Notes: a model not told the origin generated them from the letters alone. A stretch of 64,000 nucleotides of DNA from Apibacter raozihei (GCF_004014855.1 NZ_CP034930.1:2337716-2401715); one strand, 5' to 3'; numbered from the stretch's first letter, positions 26,226 through 34,288 are shown. Translations and numbers: made by a program.

Positions 26226-27843
26226 TAATGAACAGCAACAAACAGAAGCGCCAAAGGAAGGTTTTATAGCTCTTCATAGTGATTATTATTTCACTTGCTC
26301 ATCGGGTTTAGCTCCGGCAAAAATATGTCCTACTCAAAATAATGCTTGCACCAAAGAGAAATATTCTTATTTAATCCATCATGATACCGCAACTCAAAAC
26401 ATAGGAGATTTTTTCTGTCGTTGGACAGTGGTATTGGCAGCTGCGGTAGCAGCTGCCGGAATAGTAACCGGAGGGGCAGCCCTGGTAGCCTTGGCTGCTG
26501 TTGCAGTAGTGGCAAGTGGTACTATGTGTGGAGGATTGATGGCTCCTATGCGTAAATGGGTAGGATATTCCCAATTAAACACTTATGGAGGTAAAACAAT
26601 TACATTATCCAACAAGCCTAAACACGATTTAGCTCTTGGAATAGGGGTATTATGTGGAGGACCTTTTATTGGATTAGTGATAGGTTCTAAAACGACCGGA
26701 ATACTAGACAGTGCTATTGATAAATTGTTTCCGCCTCAGGTAGTAGGCGGAGGACATTCTTTAACTTCAAAGTGCCAAATGGTATGTCCTATCGGAGGTA
26801 CAATTACCTATGCACCAGGAATTACAGGATTCTGGAGTGCAGCACTTTACACCGCCCGTAATACAGCCTGGGCTGTTTTAGAAGGTTTTTTTGTAGGAAA
26901 GTTTGTATCTTCGGGAGGAGCCTTATTTACTGGTGGTGGAAAAATATTAACAGGTCAATTTCTCAAAAATTTTGTATTTTTACAAGCCTCTGCTAGAGGA
27001 GCAGGAATTGCTGATCAGGTATTTTTTGAAGGAATGTTAAGAAATGGTAAAAGTATTTCCGAAACTGGAGACGAAGCTTATGCTGGATCTACTATGTTTG
27101 AGCAACCCTTTATAAATATTTGGAATAGATCTAATGAAGGCTATTATGATGGAAGTTATGCTAAAGATGCAGAAGGAAATTACCTACCAGAAGCTGATAA
27201 TGGTCATGGAACTGGGGCTCTTTTAACTGATGCTTACTATGCGGGGTTATCTTTAATGGGGTTAAAAGCTATGGTAGATGCTTCCCGTCAGAATGTAAAC
27301 ATCCCTAAAGAAACCGTTGAAGCTATTCGAAAAACCGTAAATGATGCTATTGCTAAAGGTAAAAGCTTCTTGTTTGAGAGGGGAAGAAGAGGACAAAGTC
27401 AAAGGGTTGCTACTAATTGGAGAGATCATCAAAATAATGTAACTCAAGAATTGAGAGAGAACAATCCTAATACGTCTGTACATGAACAGGTATATTTGGA
27501 CGTACAAGGAACAGATGTACATGGAAATCCTTTTTCAAAGAGGATTATAGCGGATCAAATGTATGATACTGGTAATGGTTCTTATCAAATAATAGATTCT
27601 AAGTTCAGTTCTGTAAATGATTTAACGACAGTAACAAGTACAGATTTAAGAAATACTTTTACAAACAACCAAAAACCTGTATATGATGCAATTGGCGGAA
27701 ATGGAAGTATAACTTCAGTATCTATAGCAGATGTTCCATCATCTCATAATATGGGTCTTACCCCTGGACAAATAAGTGTTAGTGGACCTGTTCAAATTGC
27801 GGTTAATACTCCAAATGGAATAATATATAGAACATATCCTTAA
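26218..27843 (+). CDS. PAAR-like/transmembrane T6SS effector with PD-(D/E)XK-like nuclease C-terminus
   Basis: The 541-residue protein shows three parts. Residues ~1-280 hold a Cys-rich PAAR-like (DUF4280-type) fold, split by hydrophobic stretches (residues ~69-105, 140-165 and 205-245) that could form a membrane-crossing region. Residues ~280-410 form a linker. The C-terminus has an endonuclease-like pattern: Asp446, then Asp460-Ser461-Lys462 within YQIIDSKFS, then Gln485 in TNNQK. That pattern matches restriction-endonuclease-fold DNase toxins. PAAR domains sharpen the VgrG spike. The toxin assignment rests on motifs only. The gene overlaps its upstream neighbour and is followed by two small candidate immunity genes. 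Confidence 0.75.
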   Translation: MSDNEQQQTEAPKEGFIALHSDYYFTCSSGLAPAKICPTQNNACTKEKYSYLIHHDTATQNIGDFFCRWTVVLAAAVAAAGIVTGGAALVALAAVAVVASGTMCGGLMAPMRKWVGYSQLNTYGGKTITLSNKPKHDLALGIGVLCGGPFIGLVIGSKTTGILDSAIDKLFPPQVVGGGHSLTSKCQMVCPIGGTITYAPGITGFWSAALYTARNTAWAVLEGFFVGKFVSSGGALFTGGGKILTGQFLKNFVFLQASARGAGIADQVFFEGMLRNGKSISETGDEAYAGSTMFEQPFINIWNRSNEGYYDGSYAKDAEGNYLPEADNGHGTGALLTDAYYAGLSLMGLKAMVDASRQNVNIPKETVEAIRKTVNDAIAKGKSFLFERGRRGQSQRVATNWRDHQNNVTQELRENNPNTSVHEQVYLDVQGTDVHGNPFSKRIIADQMYDTGNGSYQIIDSKFSSVNDLTTVTSTDLRNTFTNNQKPVYDAIGGNGSITSVSIADVPSSHNMGLTPGQISVSGPVQIAVNTPNGIIYRTYP

Positions 27844-27857
27844 AAAAGAAAAGAATA

Positions 27858-28499
27858 ATGAATAAGAACGACGTAATAAATTTAATTGGAGAAAAAATAT
27901 TACCAATTATTAAAAATGATGGATTTAAATTTAGAAAAGCGCAATATCAATTCTCAAAAAAGGGAACAGACAATTTTATTTTTAGAATAAATTTTGTTTG
28001 TCTAGATTTTTCACCACAATATAAAATCCCTTTTTATATTGCTATTAGAAATGAAAAAGTGGAAGATATTAAAAATAAATTTTTAGAATTAAGTCCAAAG
28101 TCTCAACAAGAAACATCAACATTAACATTACCAATTTCTTTTTTTACAGAGAAAAATTATATTGCAAATCCTATTGAGTTTTGGGTAGAAGAGGAAAATG
28201 ATATAGATAAGATAACTAATTTTTTTCAACCCTTTTATAAAAAATACATAATTGATTTTTTTAATCAATACTCATCTCTAAAAAAGATTTCTGATTTCAT
28301 GAAAGATTCTATTGATAAAAATGAGATTTTTGGAGATAAATTCTACTTTTATTTTACTAGTGCAATTCTATTAAAATTATCCGATGATTCTGAATATCTG
28401 AATAGGGTAGAAAAATACAGAGAATTAATAAACGATTATCCTGTTTTCAATAGGGAAAAATATGAAAGATTACTAGATTATCTGAAAAGTTATGAGTAA
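27858..28499 (+). CDS. Candidate immunity protein for the PAAR-like effector
   Basis: The 213-residue cytoplasmic protein starts 14 nt after the effector stop. The first ~130 residues (FRKAQYQFSKKGTDNFIFRI, then PFYIAIRNE) have an alternating beta pattern that recalls DUF4304-like proteins. The C-terminal part is helical. A small, AT-rich gene directly after a toxin gene is the standard immunity position. No cognate pair is known to me, so the role is inferred. Confidence 0.6.
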   Translation: MNKNDVINLIGEKILPIIKNDGFKFRKAQYQFSKKGTDNFIFRINFVCLDFSPQYKIPFYIAIRNEKVEDIKNKFLELSPKSQQETSTLTLPISFFTEKNYIANPIEFWVEEENDIDKITNFFQPFYKKYIIDFFNQYSSLKKISDFMKDSIDKNEIFGDKFYFYFTSAILLKLSDDSEYLNRVEKYRELINDYPVFNREKYERLLDYLKSYE

Positions 28500-28767
28500 T
28501 ATAAAACAAGAAATAGACATAATCTCTTTTGATGAATATAATCACCTTATTTTGAGAATATTCTATAATAATATATCTTATTTAATATTCGATGAATTTC
28601 CTCCAGCAGAAACGGATAAATTATCTAATAATCAAATAAATAATCTGAGTGGAATTTTATCTGATTTAACTGGTGTAGATGTAATTCATGACGATAGAGA
28701 GTTATTTATAATTATGAGTAATGATAAAATAATACTGGAAAAAGTAATAGCTTTTTTAGAAATGTAA
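28492..28767 (+). CDS. Small acidic protein, second immunity candidate
   Basis: The 91-residue acidic protein (many Asp/Glu, for example FDEFPPAETDK and DVIHDDRELF) overlaps the previous gene by 8 nt. Acidic immunity proteins often mimic DNA or bind nuclease active sites, which would fit a DNase effector. It may instead belong to the displaced cassette that follows. No family is recognised. Confidence 0.55.
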   Translation: MSNIKQEIDIISFDEYNHLILRIFYNNISYLIFDEFPPAETDKLSNNQINNLSGILSDLTGVDVIHDDRELFIIMSNDKIILEKVIAFLEM

Positions 28768-29258
28768 ATTCTTTAAAATCTTATTAATGCTAGATACCAG
28801 TCGATAAAATCTCACTTTTAGAGAACTTATCCGAAGCATAATAAATACATATAATTATCTGTACAAACATTATTAAAAAGAAAGCGATTATTAACATCTT
28901 ACATGAAAAAAATACAAGATTCCCCCTACCAGAACCTATCTTTAGAGGATATAGAAGGCGAGATCAATCTCAAGGAGGTACATATTATGTAGAAGATAGA
29001 GTTAATAGAGCTGCGAGGGGTGATGATGGATATACAGATGGAAGAAGTACAGCACAAGCTTTAGATGCTCAAGTAGCTATTACAGAAGCTAAAGCTAATG
29101 GGCAAGACGTTTGGTTCCGCTACGACCCGCTGGGCAGACGTACTGCAAAAAAGTTTAAAAGTACCACTACCCGCTGGGTATGGGACGGAAATAAACCCCT
29201 GCACGAATGGAAAGAATTTGAAGCCCGGGAAGCTACTCCCGAAGAGCTAACCACCTGG
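28768..29258 (+). pseudogene. Junction region: gene remnants leading into the first Rhs fragment
   Basis: No intact gene is present. An ATG at 28903 opens a 29-codon frame (MKKIQDSPYQNLSLEDIEGE) ending at 28992. It resembles the N-terminus of NUMOD4/HNH-type proteins as I remember them, but this is weak. A second frame is open without ATG from 28845 into the Rhs gene; its part before 29106 (DDGYTDGRSTAQALDAQ) is not Rhs-like. True Rhs core sequence (FRYDPLGRRTAKK) starts at about 29106 and is richer in G+C than the flanks. It looks like a recombination joint. Confidence 0.5.
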
Positions 29259-30014
29259 GTGTTTGACGAAGACAGCTTTGTACCCGTAGCCAAGTTGCGC
29301 GGAAACAAAAAATATTCTATCTTAGCGGATCATCTGGGGACTCCTTCTCAAATGTATAAAGAGAATGGTGAACTCTTTTGGGAAGCATCTTTGGATAGCT
29401 TCGGAAGATTGAAACTTAACAAAGGAGAAAGCGGAAGCTGTCCCTTTAGATATCAGGGGCAGTATGAAGATGTAGAAACGGGCTTATATTACAATCGTTT
29501 CCGTTATTATTCCCCGGAAGAAGGCTTGTATATTAGCCAAGACCCCATTGGATTACAAGGCGGAATAGAGTTTTATTCGTATGTGCATGACCCGAATGGG
29601 TGGATTGATCCGTTAGGTTTGACTCAAAAGACTTATGGTGAAAAAAGAGATGTTGATAAAATAGCAGAAAAATATGGTGGTAAAAAAATAGATGAAAATA
29701 GATATGAATTTGATGGTCCAGATGCTAAAAAAAGAGCACGACAAGCTGCTTCTGAAATTTCAGGAGATTTAGGAAGTGATCCAAATACTATTAGACGAAA
29801 AGATTATGTTGATGCAAATAATACTTATAAAAACAATAATTCAAATAGAGTAATAGGAAAACATTCGTCTACATTAAACTCTAATGAACAACCGGTTAGT
29901 GGTTATCATGATCATGAAATAGGTCATTCACGTTTTAATGCTCCAAAGCACTACAATGCTTGGAGTGAAAGCACAGGAACTAATTATACAGATAATGTAC
30001 ATTTATATTATTAA
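29259..30014 (+). CDS. Truncated Rhs core with intact C-terminal toxin (cassette 1)
   Basis: The frame carries the end of the Rhs core ([35 protein letters not shown]) and the hyperconserved DPLGL boundary at about residue 117. A unique C-terminal domain of about 130 residues follows. This domain is basic and ends with a His-rich segment (YHDHEIGHSRFNAPKHYN). It has the size and position of a toxin, but I do not recognise the fold. Core homology continues upstream to 29106 without a start codon, so the ATG at 29259 may be internal and the gene is a 5'-truncated or displaced rhs tip. Its immunity gene follows 7 nt later. Confidence 0.65.
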   Translation: MFDEDSFVPVAKLRGNKKYSILADHLGTPSQMYKENGELFWEASLDSFGRLKLNKGESGSCPFRYQGQYEDVETGLYYNRFRYYSPEEGLYISQDPIGLQGGIEFYSYVHDPNGWIDPLGLTQKTYGEKRDVDKIAEKYGGKKIDENRYEFDGPDAKKRARQAASEISGDLGSDPNTIRRKDYVDANNTYKNNNSNRVIGKHSSTLNSNEQPVSGYHDHEIGHSRFNAPKHYNAWSESTGTNYTDNVHLYY

Positions 30015-30021
30015 TTAAAAA

Positions 30022-30429
30022 ATGAAAAAAGAATGGAGAGAATATCACTCCGAAGAAGGAGAGATATGGAAAATATTATCAGAGGCAGAAGTAAAAGAAA
30101 AGAGTCAAGACTTAGTATCTAAATCGGGAAAGCCTGCTGTGTTAAGAAAGGTTATGAAAACTACTGATTATATAGTAACATGCACTATTCCAGCAGCAAG
30201 GATAATAGATGATGTGAAAAATAAAATTGGAATGGAAACTTATTTTCATTTAAAAATAAGTTTAATTAATGATGATAATTGGTATGGGATAAGTAATCGA
30301 CATTTTAAGAAAGAAGAAATATTAGAACTTGTAAATCTTTTCACAGGAACAACTAAACTACAAGCTGAAAGAATTTGGAAATCAAAAAAATTAGGAATGC
30401 TAAATACTAATAGACTTGAAAGGGAGTAA
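30022..30429 (+). CDS. Candidate immunity protein for cassette 1
   Basis: The 135-residue soluble protein begins 7 nt after the toxin stop and ends before a terminator. It contains YIVTCTIPAARIIDDVKNKI and a charged helical C-terminus. No family is known to me. The immunity role is inferred from its position after an Rhs C-terminal toxin. Confidence 0.6.
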   Translation: MKKEWREYHSEEGEIWKILSEAEVKEKSQDLVSKSGKPAVLRKVMKTTDYIVTCTIPAARIIDDVKNKIGMETYFHLKISLINDDNWYGISNRHFKKEEILELVNLFTGTTKLQAERIWKSKKLGMLNTNRLERE

Positions 30430-30516
30430 ATATTAATTAGATTTTATTTTTTCATTTTTATCTTTAAAAGTATCTCAAAAGACATTTTAAAATTAAATTT
30501 CTGAAAAATTAAAACA

Positions 30517-30545
30517 AAAAGCCAACTCATTTGAGTTGGCTTTTC
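30517..30545 (+). terminator. Cassette 1 terminator
   Basis: GCCAACTCA and TGAGTTGGC (30521-30540) flanked by A and T runs make a bidirectional terminator. The same stem ends cassettes at 32961 and 35011. A short motif ATTAAATTTCTGAARAATTA lies just before it here (30492) and at 32931. Confidence 0.8.
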
Positions 30546-30550
30546 TATTT

Positions 30551-30649
30551 TTAAGTATTCAATTTATTTAATAACTCTAATTCATCCTCAGGAATAAGGG
30601 AGCGAAGGAGTTGCAGGATGCTGTAAAGATCCCATTGGTTGTGTTCCGT
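30551..30649 (-). pseudogene. Antisense C-terminal relic of an unknown gene family, copy 1
   Basis: Read on the minus strand, 32 codons end in a stop directly behind the terminator. They contain ILQLLRSLIPEDELELL. An in-frame stop at 30650-30652 cuts the 5' side. Three more copies (32989, 33804, 35038) encode nearly the same peptide with mainly synonymous changes, so it was once a translated gene. The family is unknown. Confidence 0.55.
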
Positions 30650-30722
30650 TTAATAAGATAAAATTTTATATCTTTGAATAGACTAAAAATTAATTTTTAT
30701 TAAGTGGATTGAATAAGATGTT

Positions 30723-31392
30723 GATGATTTGGGTACTCCGGTTCAGGGGTATTCTGATGACGGATCTTTACTTTGAGGGCGGAGCGTTAAAAAAACGTTG
30801 AGAACGTTTTTAGCGAACGAGCCAGTCTGTCGCGCTGGATTTCGATAGCTATGGACGTATAAAAATGTCTAAAGGAGAGGAAGGTTTTTGTCCTTTTGCT
30901 TACCAAGGTCAAATAATTGATAAGGAAACTGGCTTATATTATAATCGTTTCCGTTACTATTCCCCTGAAGAAGGCTTATATATTAGTCAGGATCCGATTG
31001 GTCTTGAAGGTGGGATAAAGTTTTATTCGTATGTGCATGACCCCAATGATTGGATTGACCCATTAGGACTAGCTAAAATTAAAGATGAATATTCTTCAAT
31101 GGACGAGTATTGGAAGGCTAAACATACTCCAACACAAGTTACACCAGGAATTACAGAAATAATATAACAAAAACCTAGTTCTAGATCAAATGAAGTTTAT
31201 ACAAAAGTAAGCCATTATGATGAATATGGAAGAATGGTAGGGCAAACACATTATACTTCACATGGTGAACCTGATATTCATCCAAATCCACATCATCATA
31301 AATATGATCCTAAAACAGGAGCAGCTATAAGAAATCCAGAAGATGGAACAAAAATATTTCCTGGAGAATTTAATGCCTCAACATGTGATTAA
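30723..31392 (+). pseudogene. Broken Rhs core and toxin (cassette 2)
   Basis: The Rhs frame begins at DDLGTPVQGYSDDGS and stops at once in a ~60-bp hairpin insert. It resumes after the insert (ATG 30865, [15 protein letters not shown]) and passes [16 protein letters not shown] and DPLGL. It then meets TAA at 31165-31167, 67 residues past SQD. In the same frame the toxin continues to 31392 with HGEPDIHPNPHHHKYDP and GTKIFPGEF, a His-rich nuclease-like pattern. The toxin is therefore interrupted by one nonsense codon, while its immunity gene is open. A suppressor or a sequencing error at 31165 would restore it. Confidence 0.75.
30772..30835 (+). repeat. Hairpin insert in the Rhs core, copy A
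   Basis: This ~60-bp segment replaces the few codons expected between YSDDGSL and LDFDSYG of the Rhs core. It holds AAAAACGTT-GAG-AACGTTTTT (30791-30811), which looks like a small terminator. Nearly identical copies lie at 31890 and 34028, at the same place in the core. Confidence 0.75.
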
Positions 31393-31403
31393 TACAGAAA
31401 ATT

Positions 31404-31790
31404 ATGGAAAATAAAATTATTTCAGAAATAAAACAATATATTAAGAATTTTAATATAAGATTATTGACAGATGTATTACAGTTGATAATAAATAACATAG
31501 ACAACAGAACTATGTTTGTTGAATTCAGGTATATAGAATATAAAAATTCGAAAAAACAATACAATATTGGTATATTATTTAGAAATTTAAAATTTAATCA
31601 AAATATAGATTTAGGTCTTAATAATTTACTAAATATTAATAAATTAAATTTTGAAAATATTACTCAAAATTGCTGGGAAGAGATAAATTGGTCTGTTACT
31701 GACTCTGATGATGATGGTGTAATATTATTTGCTTTTTATTGTGAAGATATTTGTATTGAATACGTTAAGGAGAATGTAAATAGTATTTAA
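31404..31790 (+). CDS. Candidate immunity protein for the broken cassette 2 toxin
   Basis: The 128-residue protein begins 11 nt after the end of the toxin frame. It is AT-rich, acidic towards the C-terminus (SVTDSDDDGVILFAFYCEDI) and has no signal peptide. No family is recognised. Its intact frame next to a toxin with a nonsense codon suggests it is kept to protect against siblings that still carry the toxin. Confidence 0.6.
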   Translation: MENKIISEIKQYIKNFNIRLLTDVLQLIINNIDNRTMFVEFRYIEYKNSKKQYNIGILFRNLKFNQNIDLGLNNLLNINKLNFENITQNCWEEINWSVTDSDDDGVILFAFYCEDICIEYVKENVNSI

Positions 31791-31819
31791 TACTAAGAAT
31801 AAATTTTTATTACCAAGTT

Positions 31820-32562
31820 GATAAGGAAAATATCTTAGCAGATCATCTGGGTACTCCGTTTCAGGGATATTCCGATGACAGTTTTTTACTTTGAGGGTGG
31901 AGCGTTAAAAAAACGTTGAGAACGTTTTTAGCGAACGAGCCAGACTGTCGCGTTGGATTTTAGATAGTTTCGGAAGACTGAAACTTAACAAAGGAGAAAG
32001 CGGAAGCTGCCCTTTTAGATATTAGTGGCAGTATGAAGATGTTGAAACCGGCTTATATTACAATCGTTTCCGTTACTATTCCCCGGAAGAAGGCTTATAT
32101 ATTAGCCAAGACCCCATTGGACTCGCTGGAGGTGATAGATTTTATGGATATGTTAATGATCCTAATAGTTTTATAGATCCTTATGGTTTAAATTCAGCAT
32201 CAAATCTTCCAAAATTAAAAGGGAGTAGTGTTAGTAAGGTTGAAAAAACTTTACAAAATGCAGGATTTACTCAAACTAGAGTTACAAGTACAGGTAATCA
32301 AACATGGAATCATTCTGATGGTTCTGAAGTTAGAATACATCCATACGGTAATCAATCAACAACTAATAGAAGTGGAGATTTAACTCCAAAATCAGGTTTA
32401 AATGCCCACATACATAAACAAGATACTATGGGGAATCAACTTAATGATCATGGAACTATTAGTACAGATCCAAATGAAACTCATAAAGGAATTAAAAATC
32501 CTGATGACTATCCAAATGTTAGAAATAGACCTCATGGTTGTGGTGCAAGTACTTCTTCTTAA
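31820..32562 (+). pseudogene. Broken Rhs core with complete toxin domain but no start (cassette 3)
   Basis: The Rhs core starts at ILADHLGTPFQGYSDD, is stopped in the hairpin insert, and has a TAG at 32023-32025 where other copies read CAG. After it the frame is open through SQDPIGLAGG and FIDPYGL into a 120-residue toxin-like domain (SDGSEVRIHPYGN, LNAHIHKQDTMGN, NVRNRPHGCG). There is no start codon upstream of that domain, so the toxin cannot be made unless it recombines onto an intact rhs gene. It resembles polymorphic toxins with conserved His and Gly, but I cannot name the family. Confidence 0.75.
31890..31953 (+). repeat. Hairpin insert in the Rhs core, copy B
   Basis: It is nearly identical to the copies at 30772 and 34028, including the AAAAACGTT-GAG-AACGTTTTT hairpin and the flank GCGAACGAGCCAGACTGTCG. 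It lies between YSDDSFL and LDSFGRLKL of the Rhs core. Confidence 0.75.
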
Positions 32563-32579
32563 AATATAAAATTAAATAT

Positions 32580-32885
32580 ATGGCTTTTGAATATAATATT
32601 TTTTTTGATTTAAATGAAAACGAGAAAAAACAGATATTAAAAGATATTTTAATACTTATACAATCTCATTTTTTTGAAAATAATGTTGAGTATAAAAATT
32701 TATCTATAATAATAGAAAACAATGATGTTCAATCTAATTGGAAAGAACTTGCATCGATAGAAATTTCTAAAGAAGGTTTTTTCATTGTTATGAGTTTAAA
32801 TAGAGATGACAGAAATTTTATTTTAGAACAAATAGAATTAATTTTAAGTACAAAACATATTGAGTATGAAATTGATGAAGTATGA
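32580..32885 (+). CDS. Candidate immunity protein for cassette 3
   Basis: The start is placed at ATG 32580 (MAFEYNIFFDLNENEK); an in-frame ATG at 32538 lies inside the toxin frame. The 101-residue acidic protein has no signal peptide or known family. It follows the toxin frame by 17 nt and is followed by the cassette terminator. The immunity role is inferred. Confidence 0.6.
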   Translation: MAFEYNIFFDLNENEKKQILKDILILIQSHFFENNVEYKNLSIIIENNDVQSNWKELASIEISKEGFFIVMSLNRDDRNFILEQIELILSTKHIEYEIDEV

Positions 32886-32957
32886 TAATTATTGAAATAC
32901 AATTATTTAAAAACTTTGATGTATAAGAATATTAAATTTCTGAAGAATTAATAAATA

Positions 32958-32986
32958 ACAGCCAACTCAAAGAGTTGGCTTTTTTG
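32958..32986 (+). terminator. Cassette 3 terminator
   Basis: GCCAACTC and GAGTTGGC with an AAA loop are followed by six T. The sequence is close to the cassette 1 and cassette 5 terminators. Confidence 0.8.
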
Positions 32987-32988
32987 TT

Positions 32989-33096
32989 TCAACTATTCAA
33001 TATATCCAACAATTCCAATTCATCCTTAGGAATAAGCGAACGAATAAGTTGCAGGATGTTGTACAAATCCCATTGGTTGTGTTCCGTATAATTAGG
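32989..33096 (-). pseudogene. Antisense C-terminal relic, copy 2
   Basis: The minus-strand frame encodes PNYTEHNQWDLYNILQLIRS and then LIPKDELELL before a TGA beside the terminator. Compared with copy 1 most differences are at third codon positions. The 5' part of the ancestral gene is missing, replaced by a toxin tail. Confidence 0.55.
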
Positions 33097-33249
33097 AAAC
33101 GAAATTTCTGGTAATAAAGCCCGTCAAGTTATTGCTAGAGATGCTTTAAAGTCAAGAAGAGTATATTCAGAAATTCTTAATTTTACTTTACAAAAATTGA
33201 TTAAGATGAATAAAGAAATATATCTTGAAGCGCTCAAAAAAATACAATA
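33097..33249 (+). pseudogene. Orphan C-terminal tail of an unknown toxin (cassette 4)
   Basis: A frame without start codon encodes GNEISGNKARQVIARDALKS followed by a helical, basic end, with stop TAA at 33247-33249. No Rhs core precedes it. It is directly followed by a gene resembling immunity proteins, so it is best read as the last 50 residues of a toxin whose front was lost. Confidence 0.55.
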
Positions 33250-33257
33250 ATAAAATA

Positions 33258-33722
33258 ATGGAATCAATAATTGATAGGTATTATAATCTTTCGGTTCAAG
33301 GTAGTAAGGAAGATTGGTTTAGTGGTGAAATAAGTATTAAATGGTATGAGTATATATTTGAGTTATCATTGAAATTAAGAATTACATATTTAGTTACTAT
33401 TCTTCATAATCAAGTTTTCAATGGAGGTTTTGATCAATACTTTATTAATGGTTATGGACAATTTTCTTTATTAACAATAAGAGCTCTTTTAGATATTGAA
33501 GCATATGAAAAAGCTTTTATTGTACAAAAGGCATATGATTCTGTCAATGAAGATAAATTAGATGATCAATTTTTTCGTAATAAGTTATTAAAAAAGCAAA
33601 TAAAAGGTTTATTTGATGATGATAAACTTATAGATGAATTAGATCTTCTCAGTGATGAATACTATGAGACAGAAAATAAAGTAAAAATATTGGATTTATT
33701 AACTAAATATTTAAAGAAATAA
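33258..33722 (+). CDS. DMP19/DUF4375-like protein, candidate immunity protein
   Basis: The start is placed at ATG 33258 (MESIIDRYYNL); a TTG at 33225 lies inside the toxin tail. The 154-residue protein has the DMP19/DUF4375 hallmark HNQVFNGGFDQYFINGYGQF followed by an IRALLDIEAYEKA helix. DMP19 of Neisseria is a DNA mimic, and DUF4375 proteins occur beside polymorphic toxins. Here the position behind a toxin tail supports immunity. Confidence 0.7.
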   Translation: MESIIDRYYNLSVQGSKEDWFSGEISIKWYEYIFELSLKLRITYLVTILHNQVFNGGFDQYFINGYGQFSLLTIRALLDIEAYEKAFIVQKAYDSVNEDKLDDQFFRNKLLKKQIKGLFDDDKLIDELDLLSDEYYETENKVKILDLLTKYLKK

Positions 33723-33776
33723 TAAAACATTTTTAAAATTAGTCTTTAACAAAAATTCAATAAAAATTAAAAAAAA

Positions 33777-33801
33777 GGCCGATAATTATCGGTTTATTTT
33801 T
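33777..33801 (+). terminator. Cassette 4 terminator
   Basis: CCGATAATTATCGG (33779-33792) is a perfect palindrome between an A run and TTTATTTTT. Its sequence differs from the other cassette terminators although its place is the same. Confidence 0.65.
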
Positions 33802-33803
33802 GA

Positions 33804-33905
33804 TTATTCTATATTAAGTAAATAGAGTAATTCCAATTCATCCTTAGGAATAAGGGAGCGGAGGAGTTGCAGGATGTTGTAAAGATCCCATTGGTTCTGT
33901 TCCGT
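33804..33905 (-). pseudogene. Antisense C-terminal relic, copy 3
   Basis: The minus-strand frame encodes TEQNQWDLYNILQLLRSLIP and then KDELELL before TAA at 33804-33806, with an in-frame stop just upstream (33906-33908). It is the third copy of the same peptide behind a cassette terminator. Confidence 0.55.
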
Positions 33906-33975
33906 TTAATAAGATAAAATTTTATATCTTTGAATAGACTAAAAATTGATTTTTATTAAGTGGATTGGATAAGAT

Positions 33976-34288
33976 GCTGATGATCTGGGTACTCCGGTTC
34001 AGGGATATTCCGATGACAGTTTTTTATTTTGAGGGTGGAGAGTTAAAAAAACGTTGAGAACGTTTTTAGCGAACGAGCCAGTCTGTCGCGCTGGATTTTC
34101 GATAGCTATGGACCTATAAAAATGTCTAAAGGAGAGGAAGGTTTTTGTCCTTTTGCTTATCAGGGTCAAATAATTGATAAAGAAACCGGCTTATATTATT
34201 ATCGTTTCCGTTATTATTCTCCCGAAGAAGGCTTGTATATTAGCAGGATCCGATTGGATTACAAGGCGGAATAGAGTTTTATTCGTAT
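33976..34288 (+). pseudogene. Broken Rhs core (cassette 5), frameshifted
   Basis: The core reads ADDLGTPVQGYSDDSF, stops in the hairpin insert, and resumes at [16 protein letters not shown]. It then loses one base in the ISQDP codons near 34244 (AGCAGG for AGYCAGG), shifting the frame. The block from about 33890 to 34310 is nearly the same as 30640-31060, including a leader with a TATCTTTG element, so the two cassettes share a duplicated front. Confidence 0.75.
34028..34090 (+). repeat. Hairpin insert in the Rhs core, copy C
   Basis: This is the third copy of the insert with the AAAAACGTT-GAG-AACGTTTTT hairpin. It differs from copies A and B at only a few positions and occupies the same codon position in the core. 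Confidence 0.75.

Noticed and set aside
30772-30835. A 27-codon peptide ending EGGALKKR that could be read in another frame across the hairpin insert
   Set aside because: It is conserved only because the DNA repeat is conserved; there are no clear translation signals. I treat it as part of the repeat.
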